From a virus: a DNA stretch of 24,428 bases. The translations under genes were made by a program, and so were the position numbers. Below, piece by piece: positions 15,758 through 22,203 of the stretch. Location of the stretch: the IMG/VR virus record IMGVR_UViG_3300020213_000111, positions 1 to 24,428 of that record; one strand, given 5' to 3'. Within the stretch, counting starts at the first letter, position 1, and every line of letters begins with the position of its first letter. The notes below the pieces were generated by a model. The model did not search any database. It saw only the letters and a list, made by a program, of their open reading frames with translations, and was not told the DNA's origin.

Positions 15758-16156
15758 TTAGACCAGCGTTCGCTTTTTCATCACGAGGATGATGGAATAG
15801 GTATCGCCGGATGTGTGGCCCACGGTCGTAAACTGGATATCGCCCGTGATGCCGGTGCCCGCGTTATTGACCAACGTGCCGGGCTGCACCTCGCTGAAGT
15901 CGTAGCATCCATGCTGGTTTGCCGGAACAAGCCACGCCACAACGTCAGCGGTCGCGTCCCAAAGAACGCGAACCGCCATGCCGTCCGTCGCGTAATAAAT
16001 CTTATCGATCGACACCAAAGCCGTTGGCGGCGTCAGAGCCGACACGTCAACCTTGGTCACCGCGGCTTCGCCCGTTCCATCCGACACGTTCGTGAACTTC
16101 ATCACGATATCGGAGGCGGACTCGAAAAGGATTTGGGTTGCTACCGCATCGACCAT
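15758..16156 (-). CDS. Conserved phage structural-type protein, unknown function
   Basis: A 132-residue protein. Key segments are VMKFTNVSDGTGE, AAVTKVDVSALT, then MAVRVLWDATADVVAWLVPA and GDIQFTTVGHTSGDTYSI, ending in a strand with Lys-Lys-Arg. I recognise this order as a widely distributed small phage protein found near terminase and portal genes, apparently beta-rich and probably virion-associated. No catalytic residues are apparent. GGAG lies 7 bases before the ATG. It is preceded by a terminator-like hairpin and followed by the 29-bp repeats. Confidence 0.78.
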   Translation of the reverse strand: MVDAVATQILFESASDIVMKFTNVSDGTGEAAVTKVDVSALTPPTALVSIDKIYYATDGMAVRVLWDATADVVAWLVPANQHGCYDFSEVQPGTLVNNAGTGITGDIQFTTVGHTSGDTYSIILVMKKRTLV

Positions 16157-16176
16157 TTAATTCTCCAAACGACAAA

Positions 16177-16191
16177 GGCCCCATGAGGGCC
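16177..16191 (-). terminator. Short terminator-like hairpin after small terminase
   Basis: A perfect 5-bp stem GGCCC/GGGCC with a 5-base loop; on the minus strand it is followed by TTTGTCGTTT. It lies in the 57-base gap between the small terminase gene and the next structural-type gene. The stem is short, so partial termination or an mRNA 3'-end role is more likely than a complete stop. Confidence 0.4.
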
Positions 16192-16213
16192 AGAGAGCGT
16201 CGCTGATTGATTG

Positions 16214-16720
16214 TTAGTGCTGAGTTGGTTGCGAGCCTTTGGTCAGCGCGAAAGCAATGCGCCGGGCCGCTTCTGTGTCTGAGATGTCTTCGGTTTGAAT
16301 CGGGCCGCCATCTTTGCCGGTGTGTTCCTGACGATCAGCAAGGCCAAGATCGCGCGCGATGATGTTCGAATTCAGGAGATCGGCAGCCGCGCCAGCGAAC
16401 TTTTGTTCCCGGATAATGTTTTCAACCATGCTACAGACTGGCGAAAAATCTTGCCGGGCGCGGTAATCGTCCCATGTCCGCCTGCCAATATCGAGGAAGA
16501 TACACAGCCCCGAGATTGTCATAGCCCGCATCTTGGCTACCGGTTCATGCTTCGTGATGCCTTGGAAGGACACCAGCTTGTCCTCTTGGAGAGGATTGGC
16601 TTCAACCCACTCGAAATACTCGGTGCTGGCCTTCCAGAGCTTTGACGGGCTATCGAAGATAGGGTTGCGACCGTGCGAACTGCGCGCTTCCCAGAAGCGG
16701 TTACCAGAAGGAGCCGCCAT
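16214..16720 (-). CDS. Terminase small subunit, P22 gp3-type
   Basis: Encodes 168 residues from ATG 16720, with AGGA 6 bases upstream; a TTG just before it is the alternative. [38 protein letters not shown] and [20 protein letters not shown], then [11 protein letters not shown], follow the order of the P22 gp3 DNA-packaging protein family. This protein recognises the packaging site and feeds DNA to the large subunit. The C-terminus ([16 protein letters not shown]) probably contacts the large subunit. It is separated from the large terminase by two structural-type genes, and directly follows a holin-like gene, as in T7 where holin and small terminase are neighbours. Confidence 0.9.
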   Translation of the reverse strand: MAAPSGNRFWEARSSHGRNPIFDSPSKLWKASTEYFEWVEANPLQEDKLVSFQGITKHEPVAKMRAMTISGLCIFLDIGRRTWDDYRARQDFSPVCSMVENIIREQKFAGAAADLLNSNIIARDLGLADRQEHTGKDGGPIQTEDISDTEAARRIAFALTKGSQPTQH

Positions 16721-16728
16721 CAAACGTC

Positions 16729-16914
16729 CTAGCGAAGCCCAAGCAACGGCAAGAGCTTCATCAGCAGCGCAATCAGGACAACCGCGAACACCATAACCTT
16801 GACGATTTGGGTAATCAGCGGGTCAGGCGAGAACCGTTCTGCAACCCATACAATGACCAGTGCGACAACCACTAGAACAATCAACGGAACTAGGATCGCG
16901 ATAAGTGCGCTCAT
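16729..16914 (-). CDS. Two-helix membrane protein, holin-like
   Basis: Encodes 61 residues from ATG 16914; the ATG 21 bases upstream is rejected because AGGA lies 6 bases before 16914 and just after the previous stop. Two hydrophobic segments are visible, at about residues 3-24 ([20 protein letters not shown]) and 40-58 ([20 protein letters not shown]), joined by a short [11 protein letters not shown] loop. The pattern resembles a family of small phage and bacterial membrane proteins with a 'PL' turn, often annotated as holin-like. The place directly before the small terminase also fits a holin. No endolysin is present in the window, so lysis function is an inference. Confidence 0.75.
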   Translation of the reverse strand: MSALIAILVPLIVLVVVALVIVWVAERFSPDPLITQIVKVMVFAVVLIALLMKLLPLLGLR

Positions 16915-16922
16915 GTTATTTC

Positions 16923-17123
16923 CTAAGCCGGACAATCAGCCGGCGGCTCTACGTTGTGAATGTTCAATGTCTCGCCGTTCTGACATTCGAGAACCATCAG
17001 CGCGTCGCCGTCATCGAGCATCTTCCGCAATTCCGCTGCGAGATGGTCTACAGCGTCTTCACGGGTGCGGATTGGCTCGGAGGGCTTACGGGAATAGCCG
17101 CGCATCTGGATTACTTCGCCCAT
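16923..17123 (-). CDS. Small hypothetical protein
   Basis: A 66-residue protein with a basic N-terminus (MGEVIQMRGYSRKPSEPI), a helix TREDAVDHLAAELRKMLDDG and a strand pair around ALMVLECQNGETLNIHNV. No family is recognised. It precedes the holin-like gene with 8 bases between stop and next start. The ribosome binding site is weak (GGCGGAACC). The second ATG, six codons in, is a possible start. Confidence 0.7.
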   Translation of the reverse strand: MGEVIQMRGYSRKPSEPIRTREDAVDHLAAELRKMLDDGDALMVLECQNGETLNIHNVEPPADCPA

Positions 17124-17176
17124 GTCCGGTTCCGCCGCTACTTACCTAGTGAATTAAACGCGGCTCGCGCATCGGA

Positions 17177-17797
17177 TCAGCACTTATAGTGCCTCGGATG
17201 CCAGCCGCTCTGCGCTGATCGGGCGCAGCTAAATCCCGGGACCGCAGCCGTGAAGGCCGTGATATTGAGGGGAGCCCGTTGGCAGTAATTGGATACAGAG
17301 ATCGGCATGTCCCGCAAAAAAACCATATCCACGAGCTTGCGCTGAGCGCCCGTGAGCGAGATAAACGCCGCAGAGAACTTGTCGCGCTTGTTGGCGATGT
17401 CCTCGTAAAGCATCGCCAAATCCTCTGGCGTGCTGCCCAGCTGTGACCATTGCTCACAGATCGCCGAGGCGTTGCCTCGATCCCCCCATGAATCATATTC
17501 GTAAATGCGCTCGATCTTGTCCCCGTCGAGAGATGGTGTGATGTCATCCTGGTCTGGGTACCATTCCGATGGCTGTGGTCGCATAGCGTGCGTGATCTCA
17601 GACCGGATGCTGGTCATCGCCCAGGTCGAAAACCTGGATTTTGCCGCGTCGAATGTTCGGGCGGCTTTTGTCAGGCCGACACTGCCCGCGCCACACAGAT
17701 CCTCGAAATCAACCGAGCCGCCCCGATAGTCGGCGGCAACTACCTGCACGAGGTGCATGTGGTCGGTGATGAGTCTGTTTTGCTCTGCCTCGGTCAC
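17177..17797 (-). CDS. Phage-encoded sigma-70-type factor
   Basis: A 206-residue protein. Residues 8-70 match sigma region 2: LITDHMHLVQVVAADYRGG, then DFEDLCGAGSVGLTKAARTF and KSRFSTWAMTSIRSEI, which cover the core-binding and -10 recognition helices. Residues 147-163 (SLTGAQRKLVDMVFLRD) look like the start of region 4, but the expected helix-turn-helix is replaced by an unusual stretch with SVSNYCQRAPLNITAF, so -35 recognition may differ or be lost. It would redirect host RNA polymerase to phage promoters, probably late ones, as it lies at the boundary of early and late blocks. The start is GTG at 17797 with a G-run 5-7 bases before it; the GTG overlaps the stop of a possible upstream small frame. 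Confidence 0.82.
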   Translation of the reverse strand: MTEAEQNRLITDHMHLVQVVAADYRGGSVDFEDLCGAGSVGLTKAARTFDAAKSRFSTWAMTSIRSEITHAMRPQPSEWYPDQDDITPSLDGDKIERIYEYDSWGDRGNASAICEQWSQLGSTPEDLAMLYEDIANKRDKFSAAFISLTGAQRKLVDMVFLRDMPISVSNYCQRAPLNITAFTAAVPGFSCARSAQSGWHPRHYKC

Positions 17798-17883
17798 GTA
17801 TACCCCCCGCCATTCCTATAGTAGTTATCCCGCCGATTCTGGATTTGTGCGGGGTTGGATAAAAATAATTCGCAGATTTGCAT
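17794..17883 (-). CDS. Possible 29-aa upstream small frame coupled to sigma factor
   Basis: ATG at 17883 opens a 29-residue frame (MQICELFLSNPAQIQNRRD start) whose TGA overlaps the sigma factor GTG by four bases (GTGA). The overlap is a typical coupling junction, but the ribosome binding site is poor and the length is short, so this may be chance. No function is recognised. Confidence 0.28.
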   Translation of the reverse strand: MQICELFLSNPAQIQNRRDNYYRNGGGYT

Positions 17884-17987
17884 TTATTTTCATTTTCCCG
17901 CTTGGACTCCCACACGATCAAAAATCTGATGGATCACGCGAAATCTCCGCCCAATGAGTTTTATCGTCCTGCATAGTTGCCCCCGCT
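17798..17987. promoter_or_regulatory. AT-rich gap upstream of the sigma factor gene
   Basis: This stretch has a marked AT-rich island (about 17858-17960) in an otherwise GC-rich window. It may hold a promoter for the sigma gene, but I cannot fix a -35/-10 pair. Two TTATCC cores occur, on the plus strand at 17825 and on the minus strand at 17862-17857, resembling poor DnaA boxes. A tiny minus-strand frame (17974-17918, 18 residues, starting MQDDKTHWAEIS) has a good GGGGG motif 5 bases before its ATG and could be a leader peptide. Confidence 0.4.
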
Positions 17988-18104
17988 GGTGGTTGGTTAG
18001 CCGTCCAAGGCCGGTTGATCTGGATAGGTGGTTGGTTAGCCGTTCAAGGCCGGTTGATCTGGATAGGTGGTTGGTTAGCCGTTCAAGGCCGGTTGATCTG
18101 GATA
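17988..18104. repeat. Three tandem 39-bp repeats carrying a gene's 3' end and stop codon
   Basis: Units are at 17988-18026, 18027-18065 and 18066-18104. The last two are identical; the first differs by one base at 18005. On the minus strand each unit encodes the C-terminal tail YPDQPALNG (DG for NG in the first) followed by TAA, so the stop codon is repeated too. Only the 18066-18104 unit is translated as part of the gene. The unit length is 13 codons. Confidence 0.95.
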
Positions 18105-18563
18105 CCGATCGATGGTCTCCGCGCCTGGGAAAAGCTGTTTGACGGCACCGACAAACTTAAACGCCTCAACCGAGGCCATGAGCGCCGCGACCTCGTCCGG
18201 CGTAATCCAGATCACCCGATCGCCATGCAGTTCGCGAACCCGATCGACCGCGGCACGCTGATGCCCGATTGCAACCCGGCATCCCGTGCGCGAACACGAG
18301 CCGAGCATGTATGCGTCGTCCTCAGTGCCCGCCGCAGCCAAAGCCCGAACCGCTGCCGCGTAGCCGCGGACCATCCCGCCGCCTTGCAGCGCAATATCGT
18401 CATCGGTCCCGGTGACGCAGGCTGCGTCCCAAAACGAACGCTGTTCCGACAGCCGCCGGGACAGGTCGGCATCGACGCGCGCCAGTGCGCGCATGGTCCA
18501 GCGAGATTCGAACGCCGCCGCAGCGTCCGACACGGAAGAGAGCCAGTGCCGAAGGGCGCTCAC
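18075..18563 (-). CDS. Hypothetical phage protein
   Basis: Encodes 162 residues from GTG 18563, which has GGGG 7 bases upstream; GTG 18593 (ten codons earlier, no ribosome binding site) is the alternative. The protein is helical: ALRHWLSSVSDAAAAF, then WTMRALARVDADLSRRLSEQ, a Gly-rich MVRGYAAAVRALAAAG region, and CRVAIGHQRAAVDRVRELHG followed by WITPDEVAALMASVEAFKFV. The 'TPDEVAALM' segment resembles small phage proteins whose role is unknown. No catalytic motif is seen. The end of the gene lies in the tandem 39-bp repeat. It stands alone between two non-coding strips. Confidence 0.7.
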   Translation of the reverse strand: MSALRHWLSSVSDAAAAFESRWTMRALARVDADLSRRLSEQRSFWDAACVTGTDDDIALQGGGMVRGYAAAVRALAAAGTEDDAYMLGSCSRTGCRVAIGHQRAAVDRVRELHGDRVIWITPDEVAALMASVEAFKFVGAVKQLFPGAETIDRYPDQPALNG

Positions 18564-18593
18564 GACGCGACCCCGACAGCGAGGGAGCAGCAC

Positions 18594-18851
18594 TTTAAAC
18601 GTCGTTCCTTACTTACCCCTATACGCATACGTGTATGTGCGTATGTATCTAGTATATAACTTTTAGAAGAAAGAAGTGCTGTAGTGCTGCGCCGCCTCAC
18701 AACACGTTGTGTTGAAACGACAATTCCCGCTGCACGTTGCGCAGCACTTTGGCCGTAGCAGCACGTTGAAGTGCAGCGTAAAAAATGGCCGCAGCACTTT
18801 GAAAGCCCCAGCAGCACATTGAAAAGTGCCCCGCAACACATTGCTTTTAGC
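18594..18851. repeat. Iterated GCARCACNTTG motif array, candidate replication origin or operator region
   Basis: No gene lies in these 258 bases. On the plus strand an 11-base motif close to GCARCACNTTG occurs at 18699, 18729, 18741, 18758, 18791, 18811 and 18833 (the first two degenerate), often followed by GAAA and a GTGC that pairs back with GCAC. Reverse-oriented GTGCTG copies lie at 18676-18690. CAACAC-GTT-GTGTTG at 18700-18714 is a perfect inverted repeat. An AT-rich strip with an alternating purine-pyrimidine dyad (18621-18644) adjoins. The array abuts the 3' end of the primase-helicase gene, the place where phage origins are often found. An operator array is the alternative. Confidence 0.7.
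18621..18644. repeat. Imperfect palindrome with perfect core CATAC-GT-GTATG
   Basis: The core 18626-18637 is a perfect 5-bp-arm inverted repeat; the outer arms ATACG and CGTAT extend it with two unpaired bases. It is followed by the AT-rich ATGTATCTAGTATATAAC. On the minus strand TATACT in this strip resembles a -10 element for the hypothetical gene at 18075-18563, but no matching -35 is clear. It could equally be part of an origin region with the neighbouring motif array. Confidence 0.55.
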
Positions 18852-21410
18852 TCAAAAACGAGGTGCATTTTGATCCCCTTCAGTGGTCTGTTTCTCATCG
18901 TTGTGGAGCTTGTTGACTTCCGATTTTGAGAGTGCGGATCCCTTCGAACCGCCCTTTAGCTGCGGCCCCTGACTGTGCAAATCCCAAAGCTGAAGCCCTT
19001 CATCGGACAGCGCGAGACCGATCACATAGCGCCTGCCATTGTGTTCAGTCGTATCCGCGACCCACGGCGCGGCACTCCGAAGCCGCGGAAAGAACGCCCG
19101 TGCGCCGAACGCCCGTGCCTCATCGCCGTCCTGTTCGCGCTGCCAGCCGTGGTAGGCACACATCAGATCGGAGCGCGCGACCTTGGAATGGGCCGACCTG
19201 ACGACCGCAGTTCGAGACCATTCTCCGACGGGGTTATTGTCGTCCTTGAAGCGCTGGATAGCGCCGCGCACGGTCTCTGGTAGGTTGTAGGAGCCATGCT
19301 GCAACAGGGCTGTAAGGCCCTCTAAAGCCCAATTCAGAACGCCCGGCCCCTCTGTCTGCATCAGGTGCTGGCCCAGTGTCATCCCCCTGTTTACGTCTGC
19401 CTGTACCCTTGCTTTGTGAGCATCGGATTCGCTTACCTCATTTGTCATCTCGAGCACGATTGAGCGGTTGAATATCGCGTCGGATCGGTCGCGCGCCCGC
19501 GGCAGTGCGTTGGTCGTGAGCAACACCGGCAATTGTAGCTCGACACCCCGCACAGCGGGCCGATGCTTGCGCTCGATGTCGATCGGCTCGCCGGTCACGA
19601 TGGTTTTAAAGCGCTGCGGGTCTAGGTCGTCGCCCTCGTTAATGGCGTCGTCACGAATCCACGCCGCGGCCTCGTAAAGGGAAGACAGTCCGAAGCGGTC
19701 GGACACCTCGGACACTGATGGCGTCGCGATCGGGTCGCCGATCAATAGCCGGATAATGCGCGATAATTCGGTTTTGCCGGTACGGGATGGGCCAACTAGG
19801 ATCAGCGCTTTACGCTCTTCCCGACTCAGGTGAGCGACCGCAAGGGCGCTGCCTGCCCATTGCTGTACAACGGCGGTAAATCCGTCGCGCTCACCCTCGG
19901 CTCGGTCAGCAAACATGGACCGCAGCAGTGCCCGAAAGTTTGGCGCTACGGCACCTGGCTCGTATCGAGTGCCGATCTTGCGGCGCGCATACCACTGGGG
20001 GCCGTGCCCAAACCATTGCCGGTCCGAAATGCGCAGCACTCCGTTTTGACACACGATGACCGAGCCATCGGCCCACACAACATCGCGTTGAAACAGGGCT
20101 GGGTGTTCACACAGGCGCTTCCACGCCGCGGCCAGGTTGGCATTCTTGGCCGGCTCGCCAAGCGTCTCAAAGCCGCGCTGAATAAGTGTCAGAAGCCATT
20201 GCTGGTCGGCTGGCGACATGACGTGCCAGATGCCATCGGCGTATAGCCAGACCTCGCCCTCGGTAAGCAATAGGTCTTGACCAACGGCTTTAACCGCCTC
20301 GATCACGCCATCCGCGACAACATTTGCAATGTGTTGCCGATCAGGCGCAGTTGTCTTCTTCGCGCGCTCTTTGCGCTTTGCGGCAAGGTCCACGACACGG
20401 CCGCCGTTCACAACCTCTTCTTCGGCCCTGAGCTGGGCCACCGTGCGCTGGGCCGGCTGTGGATGCTTCTTCACCCACGCCTCGCACATGGCGCGCAACG
20501 CCTTTTCTTCCCGCTCCCAGTTCCACCGGCTGCCATACTCACCCGCTGCCGCCTTGGTGGCCTCGGTCAATGTTTCCACTACCTCGTCGATTGGTCGGCC
20601 GCTGTTCAGGAGGCTTGCGGACACAGCTAATTGTGTACTGTGAATCGAGCAATCCCCGCCGGCCATGTACGACATCGCGCTCAGGCGCTTCTCAATATCG
20701 AGCGGGGGCTTGAAGCTGAAGCCAAGGCGTGCGGCGGCGGCCAGGAACGGATTATCTTCGGGTGTCTGTTGCGGTCGGACATTGCGCAGAATGACCGGGC
20801 TTGTTTCCGCCAGCCATTCCTCAAGGTCGTCCAGTTCGTACCGCGTAGCGGTATGGGTCAATATTGAGACCGGCACGAACTTGTCAAACTTTGTGTTGTG
20901 GCTCCCCGGCAGCCGCATGAGGCGGGACACCTCACACACCGCGGGATCGCCGCCGACAAGATCAGCCAACAGGCGCAGCGCCGCCTCGATACGGTCGCGG
21001 TTCGCCTGCGTGTCCAGCGCCTCGGTCAGGAGCCAATAGGCGTGGAGCCCGTTGCCGGACGACACGACGATGCTGGGGGGCAAACGCAACGAGGCCAGAA
21101 GCCGCGGCACATCGGCTGGTGCAGTCACGATGCCTTTAAAATCGATGTCGGCATGCAGGCTGATTGTCTCGCTAGCTGTGTCTTTTGCGCGTCGCGGCCC
21201 CGTGATGGTGGAAACGCAGAAAAACAACCCGCGCTTGGGTCGATCCCACTTCGCGATAAATTTGGCAATGTCGGAGCCGTCACGGGTACTTACGTGGCGC
21301 TCGGATGGTTCGCTCGGGTCGTCCCGTTCATTTGCCAGCGAACACAAATAGACCGGTGACTCTGTCACCGGCCCGAAAAGGCTCGCAATAAATTCCCCCG
21401 CTGTTTTCAC
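18852..21410 (-). CDS. Primase-helicase (RepB-like primase N-terminus, D5/P4-type helicase C-terminus)
   Basis: An 852-residue protein. The N-terminal part is an archaeo-eukaryotic-type primase: LHADIDFKG (85-93) gives the DxD metal site (Asp88, Asp90), VVSSGNGLHAYW (115-126) the sxH motif with His123, and SRLMRLPGSHNTK (162-174) a conserved closing motif. The middle resembles the D5 N-terminal region (EGEVWLYADGIWHVM, then CQNGVLRI). The C-terminus is a superfamily 3 helicase: Walker A GPSRTGKT (540-547), acidic WIRDDA (584-589), sensor LLTTNALP (630-637) and an arginine finger near Arg649. It would prime and unwind phage DNA. The start is GTG 21410 with a weak, close G-rich site. It is followed by the iterated motif array. 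Confidence 0.9.
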   Translation of the reverse strand: MKTAGEFIASLFGPVTESPVYLCSLANERDDPSEPSERHVSTRDGSDIAKFIAKWDRPKRGLFFCVSTITGPRRAKDTASETISLHADIDFKGIVTAPADVPRLLASLRLPPSIVVSSGNGLHAYWLLTEALDTQANRDRIEAALRLLADLVGGDPAVCEVSRLMRLPGSHNTKFDKFVPVSILTHTATRYELDDLEEWLAETSPVILRNVRPQQTPEDNPFLAAAARLGFSFKPPLDIEKRLSAMSYMAGGDCSIHSTQLAVSASLLNSGRPIDEVVETLTEATKAAAGEYGSRWNWEREEKALRAMCEAWVKKHPQPAQRTVAQLRAEEEVVNGGRVVDLAAKRKERAKKTTAPDRQHIANVVADGVIEAVKAVGQDLLLTEGEVWLYADGIWHVMSPADQQWLLTLIQRGFETLGEPAKNANLAAAWKRLCEHPALFQRDVVWADGSVIVCQNGVLRISDRQWFGHGPQWYARRKIGTRYEPGAVAPNFRALLRSMFADRAEGERDGFTAVVQQWAGSALAVAHLSREERKALILVGPSRTGKTELSRIIRLLIGDPIATPSVSEVSDRFGLSSLYEAAAWIRDDAINEGDDLDPQRFKTIVTGEPIDIERKHRPAVRGVELQLPVLLTTNALPRARDRSDAIFNRSIVLEMTNEVSESDAHKARVQADVNRGMTLGQHLMQTEGPGVLNWALEGLTALLQHGSYNLPETVRGAIQRFKDDNNPVGEWSRTAVVRSAHSKVARSDLMCAYHGWQREQDGDEARAFGARAFFPRLRSAAPWVADTTEHNGRRYVIGLALSDEGLQLWDLHSQGPQLKGGSKGSALSKSEVNKLHNDEKQTTEGDQNAPRF

Positions 21411-21472
21411 TCTTCCCCGCTTCCGTCTCCTGCCGTTTTGACTCGATACAAACCGCGGCTATTGTTGTAAGG

Positions 21473-21500
21473 CCCGCCCGGCGTTCATGCGCCGGACGGG
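21473..21500 (-). terminator. GC hairpin between replication genes, no T tract
   Basis: A stem of CCCG plus CCGGCG pairing with CGCCGG plus CGGG, with one C-A mismatch and a 6-base loop, lies 11 bases after the stop of the 21512 gene. No T run follows on the minus strand (CCTTACAACA), so it is more likely an mRNA-stabilising or processing hairpin, or a weak attenuator, than a full terminator. The rest of the 100-base gap holds nothing else I can support. Confidence 0.45.
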
Positions 21501-21511
21501 TAGATGTTTGG

Positions 21512-22192
21512 TTAGAACCGCGCGCTCTTGCCGCCGTTCTTGGCCTTCGCGGCCGGAGCGGCGGTTTCTTCTTCGGCGGCGATGTCCGCGAACGAAGATT
21601 TTCCGGCCCAACCAAACACGGACAAGACCGGCGTGAATATCTTGCCGTATTTGTCGTGGACATAATTAGAGGCTTGCAGTTCAACGATTGGGTATTCATC
21701 CGGACGCTGACGCATCTGTTTGCCGTACAACTTGCAAAGCTCGCCCACGGCGCTGATGCCCGACTTGGACGATGTGGCGTAAGTGTAAAGCTGGTCGCCG
21801 CTCTCTTCCTTCAACACCAGATAGTTAGTGAGCTGCCATGGATCCTTGGGCTTGCCATTGTCGATTTCCCAAAGGCTTTCGTCATTGTCGCCCATTTCAC
21901 TGCGACGCGCCGGCTTGTGACCATCGGCAACCTTGCCCATGATCTGTTCAGTCGGTTTGCTGTCTTCCCAGCGAACCCAGCCAATGAGAAGTTCATCCAT
22001 ATTGGCGATGAGCTTTGTGCCCTTCTCCAGTTCGGTCTCGTTGCCCGATACCCACTCACCAAACTTGGTGAACTTCAGGATGTCTCCGACGATGCTCTTT
22101 TGCGATGCGGCATTGCCGTAATCCTCAAACGCATTGCCGCCGGGTACGGTAACGGCTGTCCCCTGCCTGCTGATTTCTGCTACTTCGTTCAT
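21512..22192 (-). CDS. Conserved phage protein, possible single-strand DNA-binding role
   Basis: Encodes 226 residues from ATG 22192, with AAGGA 8 bases upstream; a GTG two codons earlier is too close to that site. Segments such as LKFTKFGEWVSG, LIANMDELLIGWVRWEDSKP, RSEMGDNDESLWE, PWQLTNYLVLKEESGDQLYT and MRQRPDEYPIVELQASNY are ones I associate with a conserved phage protein family found beside exonuclease and primase genes. The core is beta-rich and the tail (AAEEETAAPAAKAKNGGKS) is low-complexity, as in many single-strand-binding proteins, but no OB-fold motif can be proven by eye. Context between a Cas4-like nuclease and a primase supports a replication or recombination role. Confidence 0.75.
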   Translation of the reverse strand: MNEVAEISRQGTAVTVPGGNAFEDYGNAASQKSIVGDILKFTKFGEWVSGNETELEKGTKLIANMDELLIGWVRWEDSKPTEQIMGKVADGHKPARRSEMGDNDESLWEIDNGKPKDPWQLTNYLVLKEESGDQLYTYATSSKSGISAVGELCKLYGKQMRQRPDEYPIVELQASNYVHDKYGKIFTPVLSVFGWAGKSSFADIAAEEETAAPAAKAKNGGKSARF

Positions 22193-22203
22193 GTCCACTT
22201 TCC

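Noticed and set aside
17146-17547. 133-residue minus-strand frame inside the sigma factor gene
   Set aside because: Overlaps sigma region 2-4 coding sequence in another frame; Ser/Arg-rich and without motifs. I considered it as the missing region 4 but found no helix-turn-helix pattern.
17709-17921. 70-residue minus-strand frame with TTG start overlapping the sigma factor start
   Set aside because: About 90 bases overlap the sigma gene in another frame, with basic low-information sequence in the overlap and no ribosome binding site.
17988-18104. Possible CRISPR array
   Set aside because: The three 39-base units are directly adjacent with no spacers; no cas1 or cas2 genes, and the Cas4-like protein is in a phage replication block.
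17954-18659. Plus-strand frames across the 39-bp repeats with repeated RPVDLD or GWLAVQGRLIW units
   Set aside because: Repeat length is a multiple of three, so frames stay open by construction; the minus-strand gene ends inside the repeat and has better protein character.
18621-18680. Promoter with TATACT -10 element for the 18075-18563 gene
   Set aside because: A TATACT is present on the minus strand, but no -35-like hexamer sits at proper spacing; left as a remark only.
21328-21699. 123-residue minus-strand frame spanning the gap between the 21512 gene and the primase
   Set aside because: It lies mostly inside the two neighbouring genes in another frame; no start signal and no domain.
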